Origin: Polytrichum commune
Lineage: Eukaryota; Streptophyta; Polytrichopsida; Polytrichales; Polytrichaceae
DNA: 64,000 bases
Assembly: GCA_950295325.1 (NCBI GenBank)
Contig: OX485805.1
Location: 38,923,501 to 38,987,500, forward strand
Reading direction: 5' to 3'
Part shown: in pieces, positions 1 through 12,186 of the stretch
Position numbering within the stretch: position 1 is the first letter of the stretch
Layout of the letters: every line of letters starts with the position of its first letter
Notes under the pieces: generated by a model
The model's input: only the letters and a program-made list of their open reading frames with translations
Database searches by the model: none
What the model was told of the DNA's origin: nothing
Made by a program: the position numbers and the translations under genes

Positions 1-436
1 GGGGGCATCGTACTTAAAACGGCTTAGAGGACGGCTTTTGTAAAACTTATATCAAATTATATCAAATTAAAATGATCAAAAAGTTGGGTGAAGACCAAAT
101 TAAATAAAATGAGATGAAAAAAAAGTTGGGTTGCATATTTATTAATCCTCCCATTAAAATTATAAGCCACGAATAGTTGCCTCCCATTAAAATTATAATT
201 CACTCACAATGTTAAAATTTTATTAAAAAGTCCAAAAAGTTGGGTAGTTTGACCTATGGTACCTGTATTAAAAAAATCATATAATTAGGTTTTTAATGCA
301 ATTATATGCTTCAAAATATATTCATTTCCTATATACAATTACATTTTTGGATTCCTTGTTAGAAGGGCTACAAGGGTTTCCTACATTAAAACAAATTGTA
401 TTACTCAATTGATATTGGACTAAAACGCATTATAAG

Positions 437-1454
437 CAGGGTTGTCTATCCTGCCGTTGTGACGGTGTCGTGCCGTCATGTCGTGTCGTGTCGTGACGGA
501 CCCCTCCGTCACGACACAATAGGGTCCACGTAGGGTCAACATAGGGGGAACGGACTAGGGTGGGTAAAATACTTACCTTCTTGCCAAGGTGGCGTCCTAT
601 GTGGCAGAAAACGCCGACGTGGTCGTGGATATGCCTAGCGCCAGGTAAATCATTTTGCCATTTTGTTTACCATTTTGTTAAAATCAAAGTAGTAAAAAAC
701 GACTAAGGAGGGTGTGGGGCGGACGGGGGACGAGGGTGGGGCGGATGGGGGTGGGGGGGGGGGGGGGAACGGAGCGGACGGGGTCGGGAACGGGGGCGGA
801 CGGGGGGAACGGGAGCGGACGGGGGGGAACGGGGCGTACGGGGTTGGGAATGGAGCGGACGGGGTCGGGGTCGGGAACGGAGCGGACGGGGTCGGGAACG
901 GGGGCGGACGGAGGGGGGGGGGGAATTTTTTTTTTTTAAATGGGGCGGACGGGGAAGGGGGGGGGGGGGGGAAAAACAAAAAAACTGGGGCGGACGGAAG
1001 GGCAGACGGGGGGGGGGGGGGGAACGGGGCGTACGGGGTTGGGAACGGAGCGGACGGAGGGGGGGGGGGAATTTTTTTTTTTTTAAAATGGGGCGGACGG
1101 GGAAGGGGGGGGGGGGGGAAACTGGGGCGGACGGTGGAGCGGACGGAGGGGCGGACGGGGGGGAACGGGGCGTACGGGGTTGGGAACGGAGCGGACGGGG
1201 TCGGGAACAGGGGCGGACGGGTGCTAGTAATTTTTTCCCCACTTTACCTCTACTTTGCTGACATGTCATCACACGTGGACATCTTACATCCTACGTGTCC
1301 GAAATGGGGTAATGTAATTACACATAAAATTCGGTAAAATTCAAGTCCGTCAGGATAAAGACAGCATCCGGCATAATGTCGTGACGGATATGTGTTGTGA
1401 CGGCACGACATTATGCCGGGATTAGCCTCCGTCACGACACAATAGACAACCCTG
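437..1454. mobile_element. Non-autonomous hAT-like element, 1,018 bp, with G-rich core
   Basis: The ends are perfect inverted repeats, CAGGGTTGTCTAT at 437 and its complement ending at 1454. They are flanked by the 8-bp duplication ATTATAAG (429-436 and 1455-1462). An 8-bp duplication and a CAGGG start are typical of hAT transposons. Inside the ends are further inverted copies of a GTCGTGACGG motif (about 482-520 and 1380-1438), as expected for subterminal transposase sites. The related element at 14735-15208 has uninterrupted sequence here (around 14780), which gives an empty-site control. No transposase is present, so it must have moved in trans. Confidence 0.88.
715..1225. repeat. G-rich minisatellite inside the hAT-like element
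   Basis: Imperfect tandem copies of units such as GGGGCGGACGG, GGGAACGGAGCGGACGG and GGGGCGTACGGGGTTGGGAA are mixed with runs of 8-13 G and two short T-runs (about 927-937, 1072-1084). The plus strand has many closely spaced G-runs able to form G-quadruplexes. Long glycine-rich and proline-rich frames here follow from base composition and are not called as genes. Confidence 0.85.
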
Positions 1455-1506
1455 ATTATAAGTGATTATAATCAGGACCATATAATACGGGAGTTGCGTA
1501 CCTGGG

Positions 1507-1954
1507 GGGAACGATAGCATCCAACCGTAAACTTCTCATCCATCCAACACCAAAAATGTTGGGCTAGGGATTCATGGTGTCTACATAAACTCATCCATTG
1601 CGAAGGTGAAAACATAGTCAGTTGTTTCATCATGGTTTGTCAATTGTTACTATTTTCACTACACCATCCGACTTTGGAAATAGCAGCAACAAAAATCACA
1701 AACATCTCTAATGAAGAAGTCGAGTTGGAATGGATTAGCCCTCAACCTTGTAAGGAGCTCGTTTCCAGTTTCCACTACAACTCCTCCACCCATGGATGGC
1801 TGAGTTTACACAAACACCATGAACCCCACCCCTATAAAAACCTGAACCTTAAACCCTAAAACCAGCTCGTGGCCGTTTCACCTCAAACCACATGAACTAA
1901 ACTAATTTCTAGGGTCTTTGAAGCTAATTCCGATACCAAATCAACTAAAAGAAT
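1507..1954. other. Unassigned spacer
   Basis: I see no supported gene. A TATA-like TATAAAA lies at 1833-1839, closely followed by 'accctaaa' telo-box sequence, which is a common plant promoter arrangement, but no reading frame of note follows it. Confidence 0.35.
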
Positions 1955-3440
1955 AGCAACATACGAGTCGCACCACACTATTTCAAGACCTTTGACATTG
2001 GATGAATGAGAAGAGGCGTGCTCATATACAATAACTCCTCCCTCGTCTCTCTCCGTCACTTTCAATCTCCCAAACGGTGAAGAAAGATAAACATGAAACA
2101 CCCCGACAAGACAACATACGAGTCGCAACACACTATTTCTACCATCTTTTACGTTGGATGAATGAGAAGAGGCGTGCTCGCTCGTGTGCGATAACTCTTC
2201 CCTCCTCTCTCTCCATCAACTTTCAACCTCCCAAACGGTGAAGGAAGATAAACAAACACGAAACACCCCCGACAAGACAACACATGAGTCGCACCACACT
2301 ATTTCTCAACATCTTTGACGTTGGATGAATGAGAAGAGGCATGCTCATATACGATAACTCCTCCCTCCTCTCTCTCCATCAACTTTCAACCTCTCAAACG
2401 GTGAAGAAAGATAAACATGAAACACCCCGACAAGACAACATACAAGTCGTACCACACTATTTTTACCATCTTTGACGTTGGATGAATGAGAAGAGGCGTG
2501 CTCATATACGATAACTCCTCCCTCGTCTCTCTCCATCAACTTTCAACCTCCCAAATGGTGAAGGAAGATAAACAAACACGAAACACCCCCGACAAGACAA
2601 CATACGAGTCGCAACACACTATTTCTACCATCTTTTACGATGGATGAATGAATGAGAAGAGGCGTGCTCATATACGATAACTCCTCCCTCATCTCTCTCC
2701 ATCAACTTTCAACCTCCCAAACGGTGAAGGAAGATAAACAAACACGAAACACCCCCGACAAGACAACATCCGAGCCGCAACACACGACTTCTCAACATCT
2801 TTTTACGTTGGATGAATGAATGAGAAGAGGCGTGCTCATATACGATAACTCCTCCCTCATCTCTCTCCATCAACTTTCAACCTCTCAAACGATGAAGGAA
2901 GATAAACAAACACGAATCACCCCCGACAAGACAACATACGAGTCGCACCACACGATTTCTCAACATCTTTTTACGTTGGATGAATGAATGAGAAGAGGCG
3001 TGCTCATATACGATAACTCCTCCCTCATCTCTCTCCATCAACTTTCAACCTCCCAAACGGTGAAGAAAGATAAACATGAAACACCCCGACAAGACAACAT
3101 ACGAATCACACCACACTATTTCTACCATCTTTTACATTGGATGAATGAGAAGAGGCGTGCTCATGTACGATAACTCCTCCCTCGTCTCTCTTCATCAACT
3201 TTCAACCTCCCAAATGGTGAAGGAAGATAAACAAACACGAAACACCCCCGACAAGACAACATCCGAGTCGCACCACACGATTTCTCAAGATCTTTTTACA
3301 TTGGATGAATGAATGAGAACTTGAGAAGAGGCATGGACGTCGCTCGTGTGCGAGATAATTCCTCTCTCCGTCACCTTAATTTGAATCTCCTCCCGAGCGG
3401 TGAAGATGGATAAACATGAAACACCCCGACAAGACAACGA
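1955..3440. repeat. Tandem satellite, about 165-bp unit, nine copies
   Basis: The phrase 'ttggatgaatgag..agaggcgtgctc' recurs near 1998, 2154, 2326, 2479, 2640, 2808, 2972, 3137 and 3300, so the period is about 150-175 bp. Each unit runs through 'gataactcctccctc', 'ctccatcaactttcaacc', 'aacggtgaag' and 'cgacaagacaaca'. Units differ by small indels, and the last one (from about 3300) is the most diverged. The core also occurs singly and inverted near 8285-8320 and 15455-15490, next to GA microsatellites, so the array probably grew from a dispersed repeat. Short frames in the array are not conserved between units. Confidence 0.9.
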
Positions 3441-3528
3441 AGGGCAATGAACGGTTCCCGGGTGGTGGTACTTTACAAGTTGCTTAAACCCCACGCCAAT
3501 GCACAGGTGCCGACCGTTTGTGGCCTGC

Positions 3529-3575
3529 CTCTCTCTCTTTCTCTCCCTCTCTCTTTCTCTCTCTCTCAAGAGGGG
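3529..3575. repeat. CT-rich microsatellite
   Basis: Interrupted (CT)n/(CTTT)n tract immediately downstream of the satellite array. Such tracts occur in plant 5' untranslated regions, but no gene can be assigned after it. Confidence 0.7.
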
Positions 3576-3884
3576 CTTCAATCACATCGACCTGATCAGT
3601 TTGTCTGTGTGTCTGTCTGTGGCCACGTTCGTTCTCTTCCCTTTTACGAGCGGTCACCTTCACGTCGCTGGGGGTTAATTAATTCACGCGCTGTTGCAAC
3701 TTGAAATCGTCCATTCCAACGTCCACGTTCATAAATTTAGTTATTAATTACAGGCCGTAGGTTTGTCATACCCGGAGGGAGTCCTGGTGGTTTCGCTTCC
3801 TGTAGTTTCTCATCATGGTTTTTAGTTACGCGGTGTGAATCTGGGGAGATTTTTATGCATGTTGCGAGTGAGCGATCGATCGAT

Positions 3885-4480
3885 CTGTCGGGTGCTTCTT
3901 TATTAGATTGGAGGTATATTCTGTAGATTCCTCTGAGACTGGTCGGTAATTTTCCCGAAAAATCTTGAACTTCAACCGGTTTAATAATCCGCAAACTCAA
4001 TCTGTGATGGGTGTTTCTTTATTGTATTGGAGGTATATTCCGTAGATTCCTTGAAACTGGTCGGTAAATTTCCTGAAAAATCCTTGAACTTCAACTGGTT
4101 TAATCCTCAAACTCAATCTGTGTCGGGTGTTTCTTTATTGTATTGGAGGTATATTCTGTAGATTCCCTCTGAAACTGGTCGGTATTTTTCCACAAAAATC
4201 TTGAACTTCAACCGGTTTAATCCTCAAACTCGATCTGTGTCGGGTGTTTCTTTATTGTATTGAAGGTATATTCCGTAGATTCTCTCTGAGACTGGTTGGT
4301 AATTTTCCTGAAAAATCTTGACCTTCAACCGGTTTAATCCTCAAACTCAATCTGTGTCGGGTGTTTCTTTATTTTATTGAAGGTGTATTCTGTAGATTCC
4401 CTCTGAGACCGGTCGGTAAATTTTCCACAAAAATCTTGAACTTCATGCAACCGGATTAATCCTCCTCAAACTCATCGATC
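3885..4480. repeat. Tandem array, about 117-bp unit, five copies
   Basis: The phrase 'tcgggtgtttctttatt..attggaggtatattc' recurs near 3888, 4007, 4122, 4240 and 4357, each followed by 'gtagattc', 'actggtcggtaa', 'cttgaacttcaaccgg' and 'ctcaaactc'. Single diverged copies of the same sequence, within a longer conserved context, occur near 5160-5270, 5880-6075, 17850-18020 and 19975-20165. The array therefore looks like local amplification of the middle of a dispersed repeat. Confidence 0.88.
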
Positions 4481-5257
4481 CGTGCATCTGTAACCAGCGG
4501 TCGAATTCTCCCATTATTGTACTCGCGCGCGCGGCCCTGCCAAGGGCCGCGCCAACTTGCAGTTTCATCTCGACTACTTGCAGGCGTTGATGTAATCCGC
4601 CTGCCAAAAAATCGCTGGGTGTAGATACGATAACACCAAAACCATGATCAAGGCTCTTCGGGGTCAGGAAGAAAAAATCAACAATCGACCGCTACTGCTG
4701 CTGCTGCAACAGAGATACTAGACTGTTGTAATCGCGACCTCCATCAAAAACATTTCCTCCCGTCCGTGACTGACTCACCTCCCGATTTTTCCCTCTTTCA
4801 AAGAGTGAGCGCGAGCCACGTCTCCTCCCTTCTGCATGAGTTTCGATTCGATTGGGACCTTGTTCAGGCTTTAAGTCTCGTCGCCTGAACCAAGTGGTGG
4901 AAGAGAACACATCAACCAGGTACCAAAATTGTGTAATATCTTCTGAAAGGCGGTGGAAAAGACGTCTCGAATTCGAGCACGTGGAGTAGATTGGGAGGAG
5001 GAGTAGTTCGTGGTAGTCAGTCGTCGAGCGAGATTTGCGGGCAAAAAATCAGTCGAGATGATCTAATCCCATGCTTCCAATCCTGACCGGTGTTATATAT
5101 ACATGTACATATTATACACATGTATACATGTGTTGATGTCTTTTGGTTTTTCGCTATTAAAATGTAGGTATATTCTGTTTAGATTCCTCCTACAACAGTT
5201 GGTGATTTTGAGCTTGCATCGGCTGATATTCTTTACACTCAATCGGCCCGTCTGTAA
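4481..5257. other. Unassigned spacer
   Basis: I see no supported gene. A short CTG run (4691-4706) and an alternating ATACATGTAT-type tract (5095-5130) are present. A diverged single copy of the 117-bp repeat begins near 5160. Confidence 0.3.
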
Positions 5258-5592
5258 CTACACTAAATATGATATTTAGTGTTTGATTGTATTTGGTGTT
5301 GTTACCATCCTACCCTGCTCAACACCAATTTTCACTTCTTTGATAATTAGTGTTAGACATAAATGCATCGCCACTTTCCCTACTGCCACCTCCCTTCTCC
5401 TTTTATCATTGTTGATTTTTTTTCATATCCTTACTAACACTAAATTCGTGCATGTAACTTGCACATATTACCATAGTTGATATTTAGTGTTTGATTTTAC
5501 ATTTAATGTTACTTACTTTCATAGGGTTAGTGATATTTAGTGTATGCGTTCGTATTTAGTGTATCAAACACTAAATATCATATTTAGTGTAG
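5258..5592. mobile_element. MITE with 30-bp perfect terminal inverted repeats
   Basis: The first 30 bases (5258-5287, beginning CTACACTAAATATGATATTT) are the exact reverse complement of 5563-5592. The outer part of each repeat is itself nearly palindromic (CACTAAATAT..ATATTTAGTG), so each end can form its own hairpin as well as pairing with the other. The interior is AT-rich and non-coding. I could not assign a clear target duplication, so the superfamily is left open. Confidence 0.8.
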
Positions 5593-8250
5593 TGGTTGGA
5601 TCTTCCCGTTTGTTTTTAGGAGCGAATTCATGGGCTAGTAGTGGTACCTATTTTACACGAGTCTGTAATTGCTTTCTAAGCCTCCAGTGAGTGTAGATCG
5701 ACCTATTGTTATTTTAGCGGCGTGGGCCTTCATAATATATTAAGAGTGGGATGTTGGGAGCTCGGTCTGCATCGGAGTCTCCTTGCACAGCTTTTGGAGC
5801 ATCCGACTGTTGTATTTCGAGAGTCCATAGAACGAGAGTTGAATGCGGAGTGTTATGGGAGGATTTTTTAGTATTATAATCGGTCAAAATCCTAGTGTTT
5901 CCAAGTCCAACCAGGTACACACTTGTTTTGATTTTTTGGCCGTTCTTTGTTAATTTGAGATATTATTATATTCCATGGATTCCTCTAAAACGATGGGTAA
6001 TTTTTATTGAAGTCTTGAACCTCAATGGGCTACTACTTGAACTCAACCGGATCGCATGTAACTAGTGGTCGGTTCTCCCCATTCATTGGCATAGATAGTT
6101 AATACTATTACTTGGTTGAGTTTTAGATGGTGTGGTAAATACACCTAGAATCGTTCTTGTGAGCATTTGGGCACATTTCTCATTAATATTAAACTCATAA
6201 TAAGGAATTTGTTGGGGATTAGTTGGTAACTGAAAGAGGCATTCAACACGACCTATAATGTAGTTTGTGGATAACATGGTGTTAATAAGCTATGAGTTTT
6301 TGAAATGTTGATTTTTGGGTATGTCTAAAACCAGCCATGGGTTCTTATTTTTCAAACTATCATGTTTATATTAGACAAGAAAGTCTAAGAGTCGGTTTTA
6401 GGTGAGGGGCATGATTGGGTATGGTGACTGTTCAAGTCCACCTTATTGTGGCTCAATTTAGATATGAAGGGTCATTTGATTGAAACAAATAACAAATTTT
6501 CTGGTCATAAGGTTTAAACTTCCCTCGTCTTTCAAAACTCGAAGATATACTATGATTTAACCCCTAAGGGTCACTATATGTTTTTTGGGGATGAGATGAC
6601 TTAAAAAGAAGAAAATTCAATGCTCAAAAGCTCACAAAACTAAGACTTTTTGGTTACAAAGCACAAATAGATTACATTCATACAATTGAGAACTTCAATT
6701 TAACAATCTCCCGTGCCATAAACATTTAGATCTTGTAGCCATTCATAAACAGTTTGCAATAAGGTAATATTAGATGGAGTTGTCTCCCAAGGCTCAAACT
6801 ACCCTCCATGCACAACACAATTTGAGCTTTCAAGGTCTTAAGAAATACAAAGTTTGTGTGTAGAAAATGGTGGCTGAAAGTACTAGTTGTTGCATAGAAT
6901 TGTACATTGTATTCCATCACATACTTTTATTATATTTGTACAGTCCTAATTTCAACACAATAATAACTAGAAAATCTCATTAGTAAGATAAAGCTGTTTC
7001 AATAAAAAATTGTTTCATTTGAAGAAACAACTATAAACAAAAATAACATGAGTGAAATACAAATAAAAAATCATTTTTTCGATGTCAAAAGCCCTGTCAA
7101 AGCCTTGGTGACATTTAAGGGTTAAGTTACTATCCCAATCCATGCTACCTAATGTTCCATTAATTTTGTAGCACTAACATATAAACCCAAGTTTGCATGA
7201 TCAGTGTGCCACCATTTAGTATCATTTCTTCCTTAGATCTCAAAAAACATTTAAACCTAGAGAGTAGTGGATTTAAATGATGGTATGGCTACATACACAT
7301 GAGCACATTATTTGAGATTTGGAACGGTGCATTGCCATGCAAGTTTGCCCTTAATGTGCCAAAATGAAACTCTCAATTTCAAACGATCCTCCATCTTGCA
7401 CAAAAGTGGTTATTGTACGGTTTTCTTTTCCATCGCAATTTTCTATGACATCCAAAAGTTCGATCACAAAAAACTATGAAAGGTGATTCTCTCTACCTTA
7501 TGACGTACTTGCATCATACACATACTAGCAGTTTTTATCTCCTATTGATCACTTCAAGTTCCTATTATCATTCATACCTCGCAAACTTCCCACGAACATG
7601 TAGTAGTATTTGTAATTTTAACCGATTTTGTCTCGAGTTCCTCATCAAAACAACACATGGGATTTTACGGTTGTGGTGAGTTTTGGAAGTTCTTAAATTA
7701 CTTCTTAAATCATTATAGTATGAACACAAACATTACATGTAGATTTATACATAGTGTTTCTATGCATAAAGGTGTGATCCTTTTATGATGCCTCACAACC
7801 TCTCTTTGATAGTTCTTGTGAAACCATTTGCAAACGTCATTAAAGCACATCTTCTATTGCATGTACTCTCTTGTCTTTAAGGTATGTGGGTATCATTCAG
7901 TTCATCTTTCAACTTCTACAAATAAGATTCACACTAAAGAAAAGTTTGGTTTACACTAGCAAGTCTACAAATCTGATTGAAACCGGACCTCCCCTTATTT
8001 AGTCAAGGGGATCAGAAGTGCATGTTTGTTGATCTCTTAATTAAATACGTAGGCCAAGACTCCCAACCATGTTCATTGTTGAGTGTGGACTAGTTAATAA
8101 GAAGATTTGGAGACATTGTCCAACCTCTTTTAAACACGTCGGGTCTTTGTGGTGTTTGTTCTTTGATCCTCACCAAAACTACACACCAATCAAATATAAC
8201 TTAGTTTCCAAATAAAAAAGGTAATTGAATGACACCCACATACCTAAAAG

Positions 8251-8253
<3 letters not shown>
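5593..8253. other. Gene-free AT-rich spacer
   Basis: No reading frame here looks like a recognised protein. The stretch 5840-6075 is a copy of the dispersed repeat also seen at 17790-18020 and 19945-20165 (shared phrases 'tccaagtccaaccag', 'tcttgaac.tcaa', 'tcggttctcc'). The rest is anonymous. Confidence 0.35.

Positions 8254-8288
<35 letters not shown>
8254..8288. repeat. (GA)n microsatellite
   Basis: About 17 GA dinucleotides. The following bases (8289-8322) match, inverted, the core of the 165-bp satellite at 1955-3440. The same arrangement recurs at 15428-15490. Confidence 0.9.
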
Positions 8289-8291
<3 letters not shown>

Positions 8292-8455
8292 ATGAGCGTA
8301 CCTCTCATTCATCCAACATAAAAACCTTGAGAAAATATACAACCCCTAAACTACTCTTAGAAAAGCTGACTGGACGTCATGATTAGTTTTAAAAAAACCT
8401 TGAATTAGTCTAGTCCAAGTCATGTCAGACGAATCAACCACAAAACCCATAGGGA

Positions 8456-8490
8456 TTATTATTACTATTATTATTATTATTATTATTTTA
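8456..8490. repeat. (ATT)n microsatellite
   Basis: About eleven ATT trinucleotides with one interruption. Confidence 0.9.
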
Positions 8491-9916
8491 AAAATGATGG
8501 ATGGATGTCATATGAGAGGTAGGCTCGTGTGGGATAAATTCCGTTCTCTCTCCGGTCAAGGGTTAAAATGGGACATGTGGATGAAGTCTTGCAAAGCAAT
8601 GCAGTGCTAGTTTGTTATCTGTCAAATCAGCATTACTACCCCACAAAGTACTCTTACAAACGCTTTAAATATTCACCTTGGAATGATGCTTCAAGCGATA
8701 AGAAGATACACCAGATTTTTTTGGAGTTATTAAGCGAAAGATTACTTCTGCAATAATTTTTTGATGCAAATCTGCACAAGCCGTGACGTTGTGATCTTTC
8801 CTTATCTCCAAAGATTGGGTATTCATTTTGCTTTGGAATTTGGAGTACGATTTCGGAGTGTCATGGACAAATTTTTGCACTTTGAAACAACACGTAACTT
8901 AGCTTCAATTAGTGTGGGTTTTGGAGTATTGTGGATGATAAATAGAGTGGTCCACTTTGGTTTTCAAGTGTATTAGAATGGGGTTGGAGTTTTAAAGTGG
9001 AGCATGTATGATTTAGGTACGTATTAGGCCTGATTATGTGATCGTTTTTTCTCAATTGGACACCAATCTGTATTTGAGCGGTATATGGCAAGGTTTGTTG
9101 TTGAGAATGGACACCAAAAGATACTTTTCAGGATGATATTGGACTAATATGTATTTATGATTTATGGGCTATTTACAGTTAATACAACTAGGAGGATCTA
9201 CATGATCCAGAGTGTGCAAATAATAATCAAGGTTTAAACCTCTTGTATATATATATATCTTATATATATATGCAAATAATAGGAGGGGGGGGGGGGACTA
9301 CCTTGTCATATGGAAACACAGTGCACTAAAAGATAGAGGCCCAAGGAAAAACCATAAAAATTTAGACAAATTTAGGGTACAAGAAATTCATTATTCGATT
9401 GCATTAATTATATTTCAAGATTATTCATCAAATGCATGGAATATGCCATAAACATGTACCTTCCTTCATAGTCCCCCTGAAAACATCCCCTTATCGCATG
9501 TGCTTCAAATCTCTACAAGGGAGTCACAACCCCCTTGCCCACCAATGACATCATTAAGTAAACATTGCACTTGTACTGTAAATTACTCTTTTAGTTATCT
9601 TAAATTTTGGATTTTTGGATTTTGGATTTTGGATTTTTCATTATGTAAAATCATAAAATAAAACCTCTAAATGCAAGACAATGTTTTATTTATATCTATG
9701 TAATTGATTTGTGAGTCTTATTAATATTATGAGTTATTTATAACTATTTGAGGAAAGAAAAAAGTGGATAGACACATCTAATTATATAATATTCAAGTAT
9801 AAAATTAACTTCACAATCTCTAGCTAAAGAATTATACATAGCTAGTAAAAATGGTGTGTTCCCAACAACACATACTATTATGTATGTCTATATATAAATT
9901 AGTAAATAAAAATACC
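8491..9916. other. Gene-free spacer
   Basis: No supported gene. A short TA-rich tract (9247-9272) is followed by a 10-base G run (about 9287-9297). Confidence 0.3.
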
Positions 9917-10184
9917 CTCGGGGGGTTCACTCCCTCTTATATTTTGCATACACGTGCATTCGGGACCTATTTATTGGGGGGCTATTTACCTTGCAGAAAA
10001 GATTATAAGGTATGGTATTTTTCAAAATAAAGGTGTGATGGTATTTTACATGTAATCCTTTTCATTATTTTAAAACCCCTTATATTATATGTAAGTTTTT
10101 TAAAAAATTTATCTACAATGAATATATTAGACCCTATTTTTTATCACACGTTGTTCTACAATTTTCGCCAGTGAACCCCCCGAG
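9917..10184. mobile_element. 268-bp MITE, ends CTCGGGGGGTTCACT, 8-bp TSD
   Basis: The terminal inverted repeats CTCGGGGGGTTCACT (9917) and AGTGAACCCCCCGAG (ending 10184) are flanked by AAAATACC on both sides (9909-9916 and 10185-10192). The next about 120 bp at each end resemble the ends of the larger element at 26137-27442 (shared phrases 'atattttgcatacac', 'gggctatttacct', 'agaccctat', 'ttcgccagtg'). It is best explained as an internally deleted member of that family. Confidence 0.88.
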
Positions 10185-12186
10185 AAAATACCACATTGAT
10201 GAATACAAAGCATTTAGTGCACCTCTTTTCAGTAACAAGAGCATTGGTTCTTACAAATCACATGTTTTGAAAACATGCTTAAAACGTTGGTTGCAAAGTA
10301 GTTCCTCGTGATTGAATCTGGGTACCAAAAACGAAGCATCTCCCAAAACATAAAAAATCTTAGGATGTATATCTATGTGGTTGTGGGTACCTATGTGCTA
10401 TTGGTGTAGAGTGTTTTGAGGGTCAAAAAACTAACAATAATGAGAAACAATGTGGATGTGTGGAACTCTTTGAGGATGCGTTGGCATGACTTAGTATGTA
10501 TTTGAAATGTGGCCTTTTGTGCAAGAGTGGGATTTTGGGTAAGAGGGTCACAATACAGAGCATCAAATTGAGCCTTGTGTGAGGAAAATTGTGTGACTTG
10601 TACACTTTATTATAACGAGGGTAGAAGAAGAAAACAAACAAAAGTGTACACATACTAATCAAAGTGGCCCATTGTGAGGGTATTAGTGAGGGGCTATTCA
10701 TTGGGAAACAACCACAAATGAATGCCAAGTTTTTATCAGACTTTGCTACATATGTACGCACATGAAAGTTCTACACAATTTTGATTACTTTTAGACACAC
10801 TGACTAGGCCAAATGATAAATCCAAGGTCGTGACTTACTATAAGTCTAATAATTGATTTTTTTTAATTACAATAAATTCTATTCACATGCTATTGGTGGT
10901 GAGTTAAATGGAATGTGCCACTTCGAAATAGCCCTCAAAGGCCTAGCCTAAGTGATTTAAAGCTTGCCGATAAGAACGGAGCTACATATATAGCCCAAAG
11001 GTAGATGTGCCTAATATTGCTTCCACTAGAAGCCAAACTTGTTTATTACAACCATGTGTTGTGATTCGGCCATTGCAATTCATGGCAACAAAATGCATAA
11101 ATAAATCACTCTGGTTGTCACCAGTGGATTATGGCTGTGGTTTCTGAATAATGTGTAACCAAAACCTCCAGTTGCTAACCAAAATAATTCACCCATGCGT
11201 TTTCTTGCCATGAGTCACAATGGATGATTGTAATGGACAAGTTTTCTTCTAGTGTTCTTGTCCTAAATGGACACATATATCTGATAGTGAATGGTGAATG
11301 ATTGGGTGTGGATCTAAGAATGGACGCCAAAAAGACATGTGTTGAAAAGAGATTGGACTAGGTGCTCCAAATGTATTAAACATTTGAGTAATTTGTAAAG
11401 CAAAGCAGATGAAACCACGGGTTTAATTCGAAACCCAAAGTTTAGGAGAATCAACACAAAGTCACCTCGCAAGTTTTTTTTCTTCTGAATACTTTAACTA
11501 TCATGCACAAAGAGGGGTGTCCGGCTATTAAAAACCGGCTTTTGATGAGCTTGTCCTACTTTGGAGGGGTGGGCCAAGTTGGCCTTGCATAGGCCAATTT
11601 GGGATTTAGAAGGGGGGGGGTCCCATGTGCAAACCTTTTTTTAGATTCTAAAATTCTCTGAATTTTTTTGAGGTGGAAAGAGGAGGTCACCCAACTTTCA
11701 AATATTAGGTTCCATTACACAACATGTACATGACAAGCTAACGAGCTCTTAATAAAAACAATAGTCAAAGAAGGATCAAACCCATGGTTTCATGCAACAA
11801 GGGACTTTACGGACAACTCTATTCTAATTGCATTGATCAACAAACTTTGGGGAATATGAGTTTTTGTTTCAAAACTCAAGGAATCTTCAAAATGAAAATG
11901 AATAGAATATTATGAGTATATAGCACTCTAGTCTGATACATTACTCAGTTCTTTGGTTGTGTTCCGTGGGACCAAATATTGGGCGAGCATCGTTCTCCTT
12001 TGAATCCGTGATTCCCCATTTATGGGGAGCACTTAGGCTGTCTATTGTAGAGTTTTTGACAAGAAACTATAATTTATCATAGGTTTTTAATTGCAACCTC
12101 TTTCTTTGGAAAGAGACCATCATATAGTTGCTGAATTAACATCCATTCTTAAATCCTTCAGTTCACGACTCCATGAATAAATCTAC
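10185..12186. other. Gene-free spacer
   Basis: No supported gene. A small hairpin with stems CCGGCT/AGCCGG-type pairing is visible near 11522-11545. Phrases near 11290-11380 resemble 9060-9150, 18540-18640 and 21405-21500 ('agattggacta', 'acaccaaaa'), marking another old dispersed repeat. Confidence 0.3.

Larger units (their letters stand above)
1..1506 (-). mobile_element. Left-truncated copy of the 474-bp 'CCCGGGTACGC' element, split by an hAT-like insertion
   Basis: Positions 1-436 and 1455-1506 match, in inverted orientation, the complete element at 14735-15208. Both copies carry the stretch around 'gcatcgtac...aaacggcttagaggacgg' and the terminal sequence around GAGTTGCGTACC. The outer end lies before the window start. 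The element is interrupted at 437-1454, and the 8 bases ATTATAAG are duplicated on both sides of that insertion. No coding potential is evident. Confidence 0.8.

Noticed and set aside
650-1337. Long glycine-rich (plus strand) and proline-rich (minus strand) reading frames
   Set aside because: They cover a G-rich tandem repeat inside an hAT-like element. Openness is explained by base composition, and the frames overlap on both strands.
1955-3440. CRISPR array
   Set aside because: Units are contiguous 165-bp satellites without short direct repeats separated by unique spacers, and the DNA is eukaryotic.
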